Below the pieces are notes generated by a model, which saw nothing but the letters and a program-made list of their open reading frames with translations, searched no databases and was not told where the DNA came from. From Caballeronia peredens (GTDB lineage Bacteria > Pseudomonadota > Gammaproteobacteria > Burkholderiales > Burkholderiaceae): a DNA stretch of 64,000 nucleotides. The translations under genes were made by a program, and so were the position numbers. How positions within the stretch are numbered: the stretch's first letter is position 1; each line of letters begins with the position of its first letter. The stretch covers positions 112,335-176,334 of the forward strand of contig FCOH02000013.1 in the NCBI GenBank assembly GCA_001544595.2. The letters are read 5' to 3'. Below are positions 11,643 through 22,530 of the stretch, one piece after another.

Positions 11643-12713
11643 ATGCCGCGCCCCCTTTCTGCAACAATCCATACCGCCGCACTCGCCAACAACCTGGCCA
11701 TTGCGCGCAAGTACGCACCGAAATCCAAGATCTGGGCCGTCGTCAAGGCCAATGCTTATGGCCACGGTCTTGCCCGGGCGTTCCCCGGATTGCGCGCGAC
11801 GGACGGCTTTGGCCTTCTCGACCTCGAAGAAGCCGCGAAGTTGCGTGAATTGGGCTGGGCCGGGCCGATTCTTCTGCTCGAAGGCTTTTTCCGTCCGACC
11901 GATATCGACGTAATCGACCGCTACAGCCTGACCACGGCCGTGCACTGCGACGAGCAGTTGCGCATGCTGGAGATGGCGCGCCTGTCGAAACCGGTGAACA
12001 TTCAGCTGAAGATGAACAGCGGCATGAACCGCCTGGGCTACACGCCGGAGCGCTATCGCGCGGCGTGGGAGAGGGCGCGCGCCGTGCAGGGCGTCGGGCA
12101 GATCACGCTCATGACCCATTTTTCCGATGCCGACGGCCCGCGCGGCATCGCGCATCAGCTGGAAGCGTTCGAGCGCGGCGCGGAGGGCATCGCGGGCGCG
12201 CGCAGCCTGGCGAACTCGGCGGCGGTGCTGTGGCATCCCGACTCACATGTCGACTGGGTGCGTCCGGGCATCATGCTGTACGGCGCGTCGCCGTCCGGTG
12301 TGACCGCCGACATCGCCGGTATCGGTCTCAAGCCCGCCATGACGCTGCATTCCGAACTGATCGCCGTGCAGACGGTGCCGGCGGGACACAGCATCGGCTA
12401 CGGCTCGACCTTCACGGCGGGCAAGCCGATGCGCATCGGCGTGGTGGCGTGCGGCTACGCGGACGGCTATCCGCGCGTGGCGCCGGAAGGCACGCCGGTG
12501 ATCGTCGACGGCGTGCGCACGAAGCTCGTCGGCCGCGTGTCGATGGACATGCTCACCGTCGACCTCACGCCATGCCCGAACGCGGGCATCGGTTCGCGCG
12601 TCGAGCTGTGGGGCACGCATCTGCCGATCGACGACGTGGCGAGCTCGGCCGGCACGATCGGCTACGAACTCATGTGCGCGATCGCCCAGCGCGTGCCGGT
12701 GCGCGCCGAATGA
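11643..12713 (+). CDS. alr: Alanine racemase
   Basis: PLP enzyme interconverting L- and D-alanine for peptidoglycan. The cofactor lysine is in [12 protein letters not shown] at about residue 35. MNSGMNRLG follows, and GYGSTFTAG holds the Tyr that acts as the second base. The 356-residue length is normal. No strong Shine-Dalgarno is seen before the ATG. It is divergent from lplT and followed after about 60 bp by radA. Confidence 0.96.
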   Translation: MPRPLSATIHTAALANNLAIARKYAPKSKIWAVVKANAYGHGLARAFPGLRATDGFGLLDLEEAAKLRELGWAGPILLLEGFFRPTDIDVIDRYSLTTAVHCDEQLRMLEMARLSKPVNIQLKMNSGMNRLGYTPERYRAAWERARAVQGVGQITLMTHFSDADGPRGIAHQLEAFERGAEGIAGARSLANSAAVLWHPDSHVDWVRPGIMLYGASPSGVTADIAGIGLKPAMTLHSELIAVQTVPAGHSIGYGSTFTAGKPMRIGVVACGYADGYPRVAPEGTPVIVDGVRTKLVGRVSMDMLTVDLTPCPNAGIGSRVELWGTHLPIDDVASSAGTIGYELMCAIAQRVPVRAE

Positions 12714-12772
12714 TGCAGGACTTTGCGTCCGCGCCCGCAGCGAATTCAAATCAAGGCTATTCAAGGTAATAC

Positions 12773-14158
12773 GTGGCAAAAGCAGCGAAGGCAAAAACGC
12801 TTTACACCTGTAGCGAATGCGGCGGACAGGCGCCGAAATGGACGGGTCAGTGCGCCGCGTGCGGCGCGTGGAACACCTTGCTGGAAACGGTCGAGCAGGC
12901 GCCTTCGGCGCATCGCTTCCAGGCGCTCGCGAAGAGCTCGCCGGTGCGGCGGCTCGCGGAAATCGAAGCGTCGGACGTGCCGCGCTTCACCACCGGCGTC
13001 GGCGAATTCGATCGCGTGCTGGGCGGCGGACTGGTGCCGGGCGGCGTCGTGCTGATCGGCGGCGATCCGGGCATCGGCAAATCCACTCTGCTGTTGCAGT
13101 CGCTCGCGGAAATCGCACGCGAGCGGCCCGCGCTCTATGTGAGCGGCGAGGAATCCGGCGCGCAGATCGCGTTGCGCGCGCAGCGGCTCGGACTAGTCGG
13201 GGAGCCGGGCGCGGTGGGCGATCTGGCGCTGCTCGCCGAGATCCAGCTCGAAAAGATCCAGGCGACCATCGACGAGCACCGGCCCGAAGTCGCGGTGATC
13301 GACTCCATCCAGACGATCTACTCCGAAGCGCTGACCTCGGCGCCCGGCTCCGTCGCGCAGGTGCGTGAGTGCGCGGCACAACTGACGCGCATTGCCAAGC
13401 AGACGGGCACGGCCATCATCATGGTCGGCCACGTGACGAAAGAGGGCAGCCTCGCGGGACCGCGCGTGCTTGAACATATCGTCGATACCGTGCTGTATTT
13501 CGAAGGCGACACCCATTCGTCGTTCCGGCTCGTGCGCGCGTTCAAGAACCGTTTCGGCGCGGTCAACGAGCTCGGCGTGTTCGCGATGACCGAGAAGGGC
13601 CTGCGCGGCGTGGCCAATCCGTCGGCGCTGTTCTTGTCGCAGCACGAGCAGAGCGTCGCGGGATCGTGCGTGCTCGTGACGCAGGAAGGTTCGCGGCCGC
13701 TGCTGGTCGAAGTTCAGGCGCTCGTCGATACCGCGCACGTGCCCAATCCGCGCCGGCTCGCGGTCGGTCTCGAGCAGAACCGGCTCGCGCTGCTGCTCGC
13801 CGTGCTGCATCGGCACGCGGGCATTGCGTGCTTCGATCAGGACGTGTTCCTGAACGCGGTCGGCGGCGTGAAGATCACGGAGCCCGCCGCCGATCTCGCG
13901 GTGCTGCTCGCGATCCATTCGTCGATGCGCAACAAGCCGCTTCCCAAGGGCCTCATCACGTTCGGGGAAGTGGGCCTCGCGGGCGAGATCCGGCCGTCGC
14001 CGCGCGGGCAGGATCGTCTGAAGGAAGCGGCGAAGCTGGGTTTCTCCGTCGCGCTGATTCCGAAGGCCAACGCGCCCAAACAGGCAATCGACGGGCTGAA
14101 GGTGATCGCGGTGGACCGCATCGAGGAAGCGATCGACCGGGTCCGCGATCTCGAATGA
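12773..14158 (+). CDS. radA: DNA repair protein RadA (Sms)
   Basis: RecA-like ATPase that drives branch migration in recombination. The N-terminal zinc finger has C-x2-C at 13/16 and C-x2-C at 27/30. Walker A GGDPGIGKST lies near residue 99. The RadA-specific KNRFG motif is in FKNRFGAVNELGVF, and a Lon-like domain ends the chain (LPKGLITFGEVGLAGEIR). It starts with GTG after AAGG and has 461 residues, the standard length. Confidence 0.96.
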   Translation: MAKAAKAKTLYTCSECGGQAPKWTGQCAACGAWNTLLETVEQAPSAHRFQALAKSSPVRRLAEIEASDVPRFTTGVGEFDRVLGGGLVPGGVVLIGGDPGIGKSTLLLQSLAEIARERPALYVSGEESGAQIALRAQRLGLVGEPGAVGDLALLAEIQLEKIQATIDEHRPEVAVIDSIQTIYSEALTSAPGSVAQVRECAAQLTRIAKQTGTAIIMVGHVTKEGSLAGPRVLEHIVDTVLYFEGDTHSSFRLVRAFKNRFGAVNELGVFAMTEKGLRGVANPSALFLSQHEQSVAGSCVLVTQEGSRPLLVEVQALVDTAHVPNPRRLAVGLEQNRLALLLAVLHRHAGIACFDQDVFLNAVGGVKITEPAADLAVLLAIHSSMRNKPLPKGLITFGEVGLAGEIRPSPRGQDRLKEAAKLGFSVALIPKANAPKQAIDGLKVIAVDRIEEAIDRVRDLE

Positions 14159-14386
14159 TTGCGGACGAAGATTGCGAAAAAAATGCGCCCGGCGCCGTCG
14201 CGTGATCAGGCCCCTCGTAACGCGGTGTAAAAATCGCGTTGCACCCTGTAACCCAAGCGACCCGTGGTTTTCTTATGCTTCCAGAGCTACCTCGTTGGGG
14301 TAACTTCGCGGCCAACTTCGCTAAAGGCTTTTCAAAAGCGGCATCACAGAAAGCGACGTGACTGGAAGGATCGAGAGGACCACGCA

Positions 14387-14656
14387 TTGAAACACGCAAA
14401 ATCAAGCCGGGCCAAATCCGCGTTCCATCTGCGCGGATGCCGCGTCTCGGCGCCCTTGCAGCAGCCCTGGGGCAGCGGGTGCCGGATCGTCGAATGGATC
14501 GACGAGCACGGCCAGATCTCGCGCCGCGCCGTCGCGGCGGACGTCACCGAGGATCAGGTCGTCGCGACCATTCGCCAGCATGTGACGGGCCGCAAGCACG
14601 TATTGATCGACGACGAACGCCAGCCGCGCCAGGTTCTGCCGCGACGTCAGGCCTGA
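14387..14656 (+). CDS. Small conserved-looking protein of unknown function
   Basis: I propose an 89-residue product starting at TTG 14387, because GAGAGGA lies 7 bp upstream and the sequence from KHAKSSRAKS onward has a structured look. An earlier in-frame GTG at 14264 would add 41 basic, low-quality residues. Visible segments are FHLRGCRVSAP, PWGSGCRIVEWID, a helix-like TEDQVVATIRQHV and a basic C-terminus. It may belong to the DUF2866 family found in Burkholderia; this is recalled and not verified. Its last 10 bp overlap the end of the convergent CoA-transferase gene. Confidence 0.6.
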   Translation: MKHAKSSRAKSAFHLRGCRVSAPLQQPWGSGCRIVEWIDEHGQISRRAVAADVTEDQVVATIRQHVTGRKHVLIDDERQPRQVLPRRQA

Positions 14657-15672
14657 GCGGCTTGAAAGAGCGGGTGCGCGGCCGCCTCCGCGGGCGTGAG
14701 CACGGGCGCGACGCAACAGTCGAGCGGCTCGAGCAGCGCCATCCAGTCGTCGAGCGAGCGCTCGCGAAAGCACGCGGCCAGTTCCGCCGTTAATTGCGCG
14801 GCGTCCGCGCCGCCGATCGCCTGCCCGAGGCTCCAGTGCCGTGCAGCCCAGTCAGGGCGGCCGAGCGCCTCGCACAACGTCTGCCAGAACTTCAATTCCA
14901 GCGCGCCCACGGCGATGAAACGGTCGTCGCGCGTGCGATACACGTCGTAGCAAGGCGCGCCGCCGTTGAGCAGTCCGGCGCCGGCGCGGGTGCTCGCCTC
15001 GTCGCCCTTGGCGAGCGCGATGTGCGCCATCACGTTGTGCGCATGCGCGGCATGCGTCATCGATACCTCGATACGCCGCCCCGCGCCGCCCCGCGCGACC
15101 TGCCACGCCGCCGCGAGGATTTCCATGACGGCCGAGAGCGCGCCGCCCAGCAAATCCGCGAGCTGAAAATTCGGCGCGATGGGCGTGCCGTCGCGCGCCG
15201 CGAGTTGATCGAGCACGCCTGCATATGCGATGTAGTTCAGATCGTGCCCCGCCTTCTGCGCGAACGGGCCCTCGCTGCCGAAACCGGTGATCGCGCAGTA
15301 GACGAGCTTCGGATTCGCCTCGCGCAACACCTCGTAACCGACCCCGAGCCGCTCCATCACCGACGGCCTGAAACTTTCAATCAGAACGTCCGCGTTGCGC
15401 GCGAGGTCGATCAGCTTTTCGCGGCCTTCCCCGGACTTGAGATCCAGCGTGAGCAGCCGCTTGCCGCGATTGACGATGCGATAGAACGCACTCGGCGCGC
15501 CGCTTTGCCGCTCGGCTTCGCTTTGCAGCATGGTGCGGGCGTAGTCGCCTTCGCCGGGCGGCTCGATCTTGAGCACGTCGGCGCCGAGCTCCGCAAGCCG
15601 CAGCGTGGCGACGGGGCCGGGCAGAAGCCGCGTCAGATCGAGGACGCGAAGGCCGGTGAGGGAAGGCGTCAA
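14647..15672 (-). CDS. Family III CoA-transferase, alpha-methylacyl-CoA racemase-like
   Basis: The fold is CaiB/BaiF type. The three catalytic residues of alpha-methylacyl-CoA racemases can be matched: His143 in AGHDLNYIAYAG, Asp173 in NFQLADLLGGAL and Glu259 in GALELKFW. That favours a racemase over a true CoA-transferase. The substrate is unknown. The likely start is TTG at 15672 with AGGAG 9 bp upstream, giving 341 residues, close to racemase size; a longer in-frame ATG start adds 28 Arg-rich residues. It follows the ABC-F gene by 55 bp on the same strand. Confidence 0.85.
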   Translation of the reverse strand: MTPSLTGLRVLDLTRLLPGPVATLRLAELGADVLKIEPPGEGDYARTMLQSEAERQSGAPSAFYRIVNRGKRLLTLDLKSGEGREKLIDLARNADVLIESFRPSVMERLGVGYEVLREANPKLVYCAITGFGSEGPFAQKAGHDLNYIAYAGVLDQLAARDGTPIAPNFQLADLLGGALSAVMEILAAAWQVARGGAGRRIEVSMTHAAHAHNVMAHIALAKGDEASTRAGAGLLNGGAPCYDVYRTRDDRFIAVGALELKFWQTLCEALGRPDWAARHWSLGQAIGGADAAQLTAELAACFRERSLDDWMALLEPLDCCVAPVLTPAEAAAHPLFQAAQA

Positions 15673-15727
15673 AGTGGCGGTCTCCTGTGTGCGCGATCTT
15701 TGTGCGCGCGATGTTCGTGCGGACGCT

Positions 15728-17668
15728 CTACGAGCCGATCTGCTCCAGTTCCTCATGCGCCTCGAGCCACTCCATTTCGAGGGTTTCGAGGCGCGCGTTG
15801 ACTTCGCCCTGGCGGCGGATCGTCTCGGTGAGCTTCTGCTTCAGCGCGGCTTCGTAGCTCGCCGGATCGGCGACGAATTCATCGAGCTGCGTCTTTTCCG
15901 CGTTGAGTTTTTCCATTTCCTTCTCGATTTTCGCGATGCGTGACTGCAGCGGCTTCTTCAGATGCGCAAGCTTCTGCCGTTCCTGCGCTTCCTGACGACG
16001 CTGCTCGCGGCGATTCACACCGCCGTCCTGCGGCTCGCCCGACGCCGCCGTGCTTGCTTCCTTCGCGGCGGCGCGCGTTTCGGCGGCGTGTTGCAGCAGC
16101 CAGTCGCGATAGTCGTCGAGATCGCCGTCGAACGGACTCAGGCGATGCTTTGCGACGAGCATGAAAGTGTCGGTCGTCGCGCGCAACAGATGCCGGTCGT
16201 GCGACACCAGAATCAGCGTGCCCTCGAACTGCGCGAGCGCCATGGTCAGCGCGTGGCGGGTTTCGAGGTCGAGGTGATTGGTCGGTTCGTCGAGCAGCAA
16301 CAGATTCGGCTTCTGCCAGATGATCAGCGCGAGCGCGAGCCGCGCCTTCTCGCCGCCGGAGAAGGGGGCGATCTTCGCCGTCGCCATGTCGCCCGAAAAG
16401 TTGAAGCTGCCGAGGAAATCGCGCAATTCCTGCTCGCGCGTGTCGGGCGCGAGCCGGCCGAGATGCTGCAGCGGGGAATCGTCGGGGCGCAGGGTTTCCA
16501 GCTGATGCTGCGCGAAATAACCGATCTGCAGGCCCTTGCCCTGGCGCACGTTGCCTGACAGCGGTTCGAGTGTCTGCGCGAGCGTCTTGATGAGCGTCGA
16601 TTTGCCCTGGCCGTTCGCGCCCAGGAGACCGATGCGCTGGCCGTTCTGGATCGACAGCGCCACGCCCTCGACGATCGGAATCTCGCCGCCTTCGTCGTTG
16701 TGATAGCCGCAGCGCACGTCTTCCATGACCATCATCGGATTGGGCGCGGCGTCGGGCTCGCGAAACTCGAACGTGAAGGGCGAACTCGCATGCGCGGGCG
16801 CGATCAGTTCCATTCGCTCCAGCGCCTTCACGCGGCTTTGCGCCTGCTTCGCCTTGGTCGCCTTGGCCTTGAAGCGGTCGATGAAGCTCTGCAGATGCTG
16901 CACGGTCTTTTGCTGCTTTTCGTAGGCGCTCTGCTGCAGCGCGAGCTGCTGTGCGCGCAGCACTTCGAACTGGCTGTAGTTGCCGCCGTAACGCTTCACC
17001 TGACGATTCTCCAGATGCAGCGTGACATTGCAGACGGAATCGAGAAACTCGCGATCGTGCGAAATGACGACGAGCGTGCCGGGATAGCGCCCGAGCCAGT
17101 CTTCCAGCCAGACGATGGCGTCGAGGTCCAGGTGATTGGTCGGTTCGTCGAGCAGGAGCAGATCGGACGGGCACATCAGCGCCTGCGCGAGATTCAGCCG
17201 CATGCGCCAGCCGCCCGAAAAGCTCGATACGGGCTCGCGCGTCTGTTCGAGCGTGAAGCCGAGGCCGAGAAGCAGCGTTTCGGCGCGCGCGGGCGCGGTG
17301 TAGCCGTCGGCATCCGCGAAAGCGGCGTGCGCTTCGCCTTCGGCTGCGCCATCATGCGCCGCGGAGGCCGCCGCGATGCGCGCCTCGATCGCGCGCAGAT
17401 GCGTGTCGCCGTCGAGCGTGTAGTCGAGCGCGCTGCGGTCCACGGCGGGCGTTTCCTGCGCCACGTGGGCGATGCGCCACGACGGCGGCATCGAAAAATC
17501 GCCGCCGTCCGCGTGCAGCTCGCCGCGCAGTACGGAAAAGAGCGTGGATTTGCCCGCGCCGTTCGCGCCGACGAGACCGGCTTTCTCGCCCGGATTGAGC
17601 GTGAAGCTCGTCGCTTCGAAAAGCGGCTTGGTGCCGCGGGACAGGCTGAACTGATTGAAACGGATCAC
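15728..17668 (-). CDS. ABC-F family ATPase (YheS/Uup-like)
   Basis: Soluble protein with two ABC domains and no membrane part, in the family that acts on the ribosome. Walker A motifs GANGAGKST (near 34-42) and GANGQGKST (near 350) are each followed by a signature (FSGGWRMRLNLAQ, FSGGEKARLALAL) and LLLDEPTNHLDLD. An Arg/Lys-rich linker with predicted helices at about 240-290 and a coiled-coil tail from about 560 complete the 646 residues, as in YheS. The start is GTG; no strong ribosome-binding site is seen. Confidence 0.92.
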   Translation of the reverse strand: MIRFNQFSLSRGTKPLFEATSFTLNPGEKAGLVGANGAGKSTLFSVLRGELHADGGDFSMPPSWRIAHVAQETPAVDRSALDYTLDGDTHLRAIEARIAAASAAHDGAAEGEAHAAFADADGYTAPARAETLLLGLGFTLEQTREPVSSFSGGWRMRLNLAQALMCPSDLLLLDEPTNHLDLDAIVWLEDWLGRYPGTLVVISHDREFLDSVCNVTLHLENRQVKRYGGNYSQFEVLRAQQLALQQSAYEKQQKTVQHLQSFIDRFKAKATKAKQAQSRVKALERMELIAPAHASSPFTFEFREPDAAPNPMMVMEDVRCGYHNDEGGEIPIVEGVALSIQNGQRIGLLGANGQGKSTLIKTLAQTLEPLSGNVRQGKGLQIGYFAQHQLETLRPDDSPLQHLGRLAPDTREQELRDFLGSFNFSGDMATAKIAPFSGGEKARLALALIIWQKPNLLLLDEPTNHLDLETRHALTMALAQFEGTLILVSHDRHLLRATTDTFMLVAKHRLSPFDGDLDDYRDWLLQHAAETRAAAKEASTAASGEPQDGGVNRREQRRQEAQERQKLAHLKKPLQSRIAKIEKEMEKLNAEKTQLDEFVADPASYEAALKQKLTETIRRQGEVNARLETLEMEWLEAHEELEQIGS

Positions 17669-17823
17669 GTGGGAATGGTGGCGACAGGCGCGGCGGACAA
17701 GGAAAGCGCTATTTTAGACCGGACGGATTGCATGGCAGGGATCGGCCGTTCGGCCAATGGCGGGCGAACGCGCGCCGCGGTAGCATCGCGGGACTTTCAT
17801 CGAATTCGATTACGGAGTACGCC

Positions 17824-18315
17824 ATGAGCGCAGCGAACCAAGGTGTCTACGGCTTTTCTGCCGAAACGCTCGACGGCGCCACCGTCGGCCTGGAGCAATA
17901 TCGCGGCAAGGTGCTGCTGATCGTCAACACGGCGAGCGAATGCGGTTTCACGCCGCAATACAAGGGCTTGCAGGAAGTCTACGAGCAGTTCGGGGCGCGC
18001 GGCTTCGAGGTGCTCGGCTTCCCCTGCAATCAGTTCGGCAAGCAGGAACCGGGCGACGCCGCGCAGATCGGCGCGTTTTGCGAGAAGAATTACGGCGTCA
18101 CGTTCCCCATGTTCGCGAAGATCGAGGTCAACGGCGCGAACGCCCATCCGCTCTACCGGTACCTGAAGGACAAGGAGCCGGGGCTGCTCGGCATCGAGGC
18201 GATCAAATGGAATTTCACGAAGTTTCTCGTCGACCGCCAGGGCAACGTGGTGAAACGTTACGCGCCGCAGACCAAGCCCGAGGCAATGGCAGACGACATC
18301 GAAAAACTGCTCTGA
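17824..18315 (+). CDS. Glutathione peroxidase (Cys type)
   Basis: Thiol peroxidase of the GPx family reducing H2O2 or lipid hydroperoxides, often with thioredoxin. NTASECGFTPQY holds the peroxidatic Cys40 in the position of selenocysteine. The second motif LGFPCNQFGKQEPG and WNFTKFLVDRQG with the catalytic Trp/Asn are present. It has 163 residues. A GGAG site precedes the ATG at 17824. It converges with cls; the stop codons are only about 6 bp apart. Confidence 0.96.
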   Translation: MSAANQGVYGFSAETLDGATVGLEQYRGKVLLIVNTASECGFTPQYKGLQEVYEQFGARGFEVLGFPCNQFGKQEPGDAAQIGAFCEKNYGVTFPMFAKIEVNGANAHPLYRYLKDKEPGLLGIEAIKWNFTKFLVDRQGNVVKRYAPQTKPEAMADDIEKLL

Positions 18316-18321
18316 ACGCGC

Positions 18322-19821
18322 TCAGAGAATAGGCGAGAACAGCCGCGCGACGTGCATCGCCATGCGCCGCCAGAACGCGGCGCCGCGATAGTCGTTGGCG
18401 TCGATCTCGAACGATTGCGCGAAGTCCGCGAGCAACATGCTCTCCACGTCACCGGCGAACGCGCGATCGACGGTGAGCACCGTGATCTCGAAGTTCAGGC
18501 GAAACGAGCGGTTGTCGAGATTCGCGCTGCCGATCGATGCGGCGATATCGTCGACGAGCACGACCTTCTGGTGCAGAAAGCCCGGCCTGTAGCGGAAGAT
18601 GCGCACGCCTGCCTGGAACAGGTCGTAGGCATAGAGCCGGGAGGCGGCGAACACCACGTGATGGTCGCGCCGGCTCGGAATCAGAATGCGCACGTCGACG
18701 CCGCGCATCACGGCGAGCCGCAGCGCAGAGAACACGGCTTCGTCGGGAATCAGATAGGGCGAGGTGATCCAGATGCGCTCGCGCGCCGCGTTGATCGCCT
18801 CGACGAAGAACAGCGAGCAGGTTTCCTGTTTGTCGGCTGGACCGCTCGAGAGCACCATGCAGTGCATGTTTTCGTCCGAATGCGGCGCGGGACCGAGTTC
18901 GGGCAGGCGCTGCGTCGCCCAGTACCAGTCTTCGGTGAAGACGAACTGGATGCTGGCCACGGCCGGCCCGCGTACTTCGACGTGGGTGTCGCGCCACGGC
19001 GAGAGGCGCGGATTGCCGCCGAGATATTCGACGCCGACATTGTGTCCGCCGATGAACGCGCGCTTGCCGTCCACGACCACGATCTTCCGATGATTGCGGA
19101 AGTTGATCTGAAACCGGTGCACGAACTTGCGCGTGGCGGCGAACGGATGCGCCTCGACGCCGCCCGCGCGCAGCGCGTCCACATAGCGATGCGGCAAATC
19201 GAAGCTGCCGATGCTGTCGTAGAGAAAGTACACGCGCACGCCTGCCTGGGCTTTTTTGATCAGCGCGTCCTTGAGCATGTCGCCGAGGGCATCGGCGCGC
19301 ACGATGAAGAACTGCACCACCACATACTGCTCGGCGGCGGCGATGGCCTCGAGAATGGCCGCGAAGGTCGCGTCGCCGTTGATGAGCACGCGCACCGAAT
19401 TGCCGCGCAGGAACGGCATGCCGGACAGGCGCTGGAGCGTGCGGATGGTCGGATTGCCGAGGTAGGTGGCCGGTCCAGGCGCGATTTCGCCGCGCGGGCC
19501 GGTGGAGTCGACGAGCGGCGTGCCGTCGACACTCTGTGGCGCGTCGCTGCGGGCGCCCGAATCCCATTCGGCGGGCTTCGAGCGGCTGCGCAGAATGTCG
19601 ATCTCCAGCCGCCGTTCGTCGATATAACCCGCGAACTTGCTGCGGCCGAGAAAGAGATAGGGGATGAGCGTGAAGTAAGGCATCGCGACCAGCGACACCG
19701 CCCACGCCACGGCGCCCTGCGACGTGCGCGTGTTGATGACGGCGTGTATTGCGGCGATCACGCCGAGCGCGTGCGCGGCCATCACCAGCGTGCCGAGATG
19801 GAGCCAGTCCGATGCTTGCAT
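18322..19821 (-). CDS. cls: Cardiolipin synthase
   Basis: Membrane enzyme condensing two phosphatidylglycerol molecules into cardiolipin. Two N-terminal transmembrane segments (LHLGTLVMAAHALGVIAAIH and AVAWAVSLVAMPYFTLIPYL) precede two phospholipase D domains with the HKD motifs HRKIVVVDGKRAFIGGHN and HQKVVLVDDIAASIGSANLD. The start at 19821 (MQASDWLHL) gives 499 residues; an upstream in-frame ATG at 19869 would add 16. Confidence 0.93.
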   Translation of the reverse strand: MQASDWLHLGTLVMAAHALGVIAAIHAVINTRTSQGAVAWAVSLVAMPYFTLIPYLFLGRSKFAGYIDERRLEIDILRSRSKPAEWDSGARSDAPQSVDGTPLVDSTGPRGEIAPGPATYLGNPTIRTLQRLSGMPFLRGNSVRVLINGDATFAAILEAIAAAEQYVVVQFFIVRADALGDMLKDALIKKAQAGVRVYFLYDSIGSFDLPHRYVDALRAGGVEAHPFAATRKFVHRFQINFRNHRKIVVVDGKRAFIGGHNVGVEYLGGNPRLSPWRDTHVEVRGPAVASIQFVFTEDWYWATQRLPELGPAPHSDENMHCMVLSSGPADKQETCSLFFVEAINAARERIWITSPYLIPDEAVFSALRLAVMRGVDVRILIPSRRDHHVVFAASRLYAYDLFQAGVRIFRYRPGFLHQKVVLVDDIAASIGSANLDNRSFRLNFEITVLTVDRAFAGDVESMLLADFAQSFEIDANDYRGAAFWRRMAMHVARLFSPIL

Positions 19822-19990
19822 AGACGCAGAAGGTGGGAAGTGCTTCGTCAGCGGCGATCCAAGAACCATGGTCCCGGGCCGCTAACGGCGATCCGTCATC
19901 TTACCCAAGCCTTCCGCGCAAAGTGTCGGCGAACGTTGCAGCGCGTGCATCGCCGCAACGTTTCACCGCAACTTTTCGCCGGGCGACCGC

Positions 19991-20875
19991 TTACGCCGGC
20001 AGGTCGGCGGCCTGGATCAGGAACACGTTGTCGTCGCCGGCGCTGGTCGAGAGCCACACCAGATCGAGGCCGCCCAACGCCGCTTCGACATTGGGCCGCT
20101 CGTTGCCGATCTCGACGACCAGCACGCCGTCCTCGGTCAGCCACTTGCCCGCGTCGCGCACGATGCGCCGCACCACGTCCATGCCGTCCGCGCCGCCCGC
20201 GAGCGCGAGTTCGGGTTCGTGCCGGTATTCCTCCGGCAGCGCCTGCATCGCCTGAGCGTTGACATACGGCGGATTCGTGATGATCACCTCGTAGCGCGCG
20301 GACGGCAGCGGCGCGTACAGGTCGCCTTCGTAGAGGCTCACGCGCTCGTTCAGACCGTAATCGTCGACGTTGCGGCGTGCGACCGCGAGCGCGTCCGGCG
20401 AAATGTCGACGGCATCGACGTCGGCGTTTTCGAACGCGTGCGCGGCGAGAATCGCGAGGCAGCCCGAGCCGGTGCAGAGTTCGAGCACGCGCGTGACCTG
20501 ATCGGGATCGGCGACGTACGGCTGCAGGCCGTCCTGCAACAATTCGCCGATGAACGAACGCGGCACGATCACGCGCTCGTCGACATAGAAACGGCGGCCG
20601 TGCATCCAAGCTTCCTGCGTGATGTACGCCGCGGGAATGCGTTCTTTCGCGCGGCGCTCGATCACTTTCATGACGGCGTCGATCTCGTTGTCGAGCAGGC
20701 GCGCGTCGAGGAACGGTTCGAGCGTGTCGAGCGGCAGATGCAGCGTGTGCAGGATCAGGTACGCGGCTTCGTCGTAGGCGTTGGTCGAGCCGTGGCCGAA
20801 AGACAGTCCCGCCTCGGTGAAGCGCGAGACGCCGAAGCGCAGCAGGTCGCGCAAGGTGGTGAAGGGTAGCGCCAT
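19991..20875 (-). CDS. prmB: Ribosomal protein L3 glutamine methyltransferase PrmB
   Basis: SAM-dependent enzyme that N5-methylates a Gln of ribosomal protein L3. The SAM site is LELCTGSGCLAILAA and the HemK-family catalytic motif is NPPYVNAQ. The N-terminal helical domain with RIPAAYITQEAWMHGRRFYVDERVIVPRS is PrmB-like. AAGGAG precedes the ATG; the product has 294 residues. It lies 41 bp downstream of dapE and is likely co-transcribed. Confidence 0.94.
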   Translation of the reverse strand: MALPFTTLRDLLRFGVSRFTEAGLSFGHGSTNAYDEAAYLILHTLHLPLDTLEPFLDARLLDNEIDAVMKVIERRAKERIPAAYITQEAWMHGRRFYVDERVIVPRSFIGELLQDGLQPYVADPDQVTRVLELCTGSGCLAILAAHAFENADVDAVDISPDALAVARRNVDDYGLNERVSLYEGDLYAPLPSARYEVIITNPPYVNAQAMQALPEEYRHEPELALAGGADGMDVVRRIVRDAGKWLTEDGVLVVEIGNERPNVEAALGGLDLVWLSTSAGDDNVFLIQAADLPA

Positions 20876-20916
20876 CGAAGGCTCCTTTTTATTGTCGGAT
20901 TGAATGTGCAGTGAGT

Positions 20917-22140
<1,224 letters not shown>

Positions 22141-22159
22141 TCACAGTCATCGCGTTCGC

Positions 22160-22528
22160 TCACGCAAACAGCGTTTCGTACTGCTCGGCGGAAAACCCGA
22201 GCGTCTTCACGCGCCCGTTCACGACGACGACCGGCCGCTTGATGATCGACGGCTTATGGATCATCAGTGCGATCGCGCCGGCGGTCGAGTCGGCTTCGGC
22301 CTTGTGCACGTCCGACAGTCCGCGCCAGGTCGTGCCGCGCTTGTTGATCAACTGCTCGATCGACACGTCTTTCAGCCAGTCCTGAACCAGTGCGTTCGAC
22401 ACGCCGGCCTTCTTGAAGTCGTGAAATTCGAACGGCACGCCGTGCTCTTCCAGCCACACGCGGGCCTTCTTCACGGTGTCGCAATTCGGAATGCCGTAGA
22501 CGACGGTCGTGGCGGTTCCGCGGGCCAC
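22160..22528 (-). CDS. ArsC/Spx-family protein (YffB-like)
   Basis: Thioredoxin-fold protein of 122 residues. VYGIPNCDTVKKARVWLEEHG carries the single Cys of the ArsC/Spx family, and the C-terminal KRPVVVVNGRVKTLGFSAEQYE matches YffB proteins encoded near dapE in many proteobacteria. True arsenate reduction is doubtful; a glutathione-dependent thiol reductase role has been suggested for YffB. The start is GTG, 2 bp after the dapD stop, so translation is probably coupled. Confidence 0.88.
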   Translation of the reverse strand: MARGTATTVVYGIPNCDTVKKARVWLEEHGVPFEFHDFKKAGVSNALVQDWLKDVSIEQLINKRGTTWRGLSDVHKAEADSTAGAIALMIHKPSIIKRPVVVVNGRVKTLGFSAEQYETLFA

Positions 22529-22530
22529 GA

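Noticed and set aside
19932..19962. AACGTTGC/GCAACGTT hairpin downstream of prmB as a terminator
   Set aside because: The 8-bp stem has a 15-base loop and no T-run on the minus strand.
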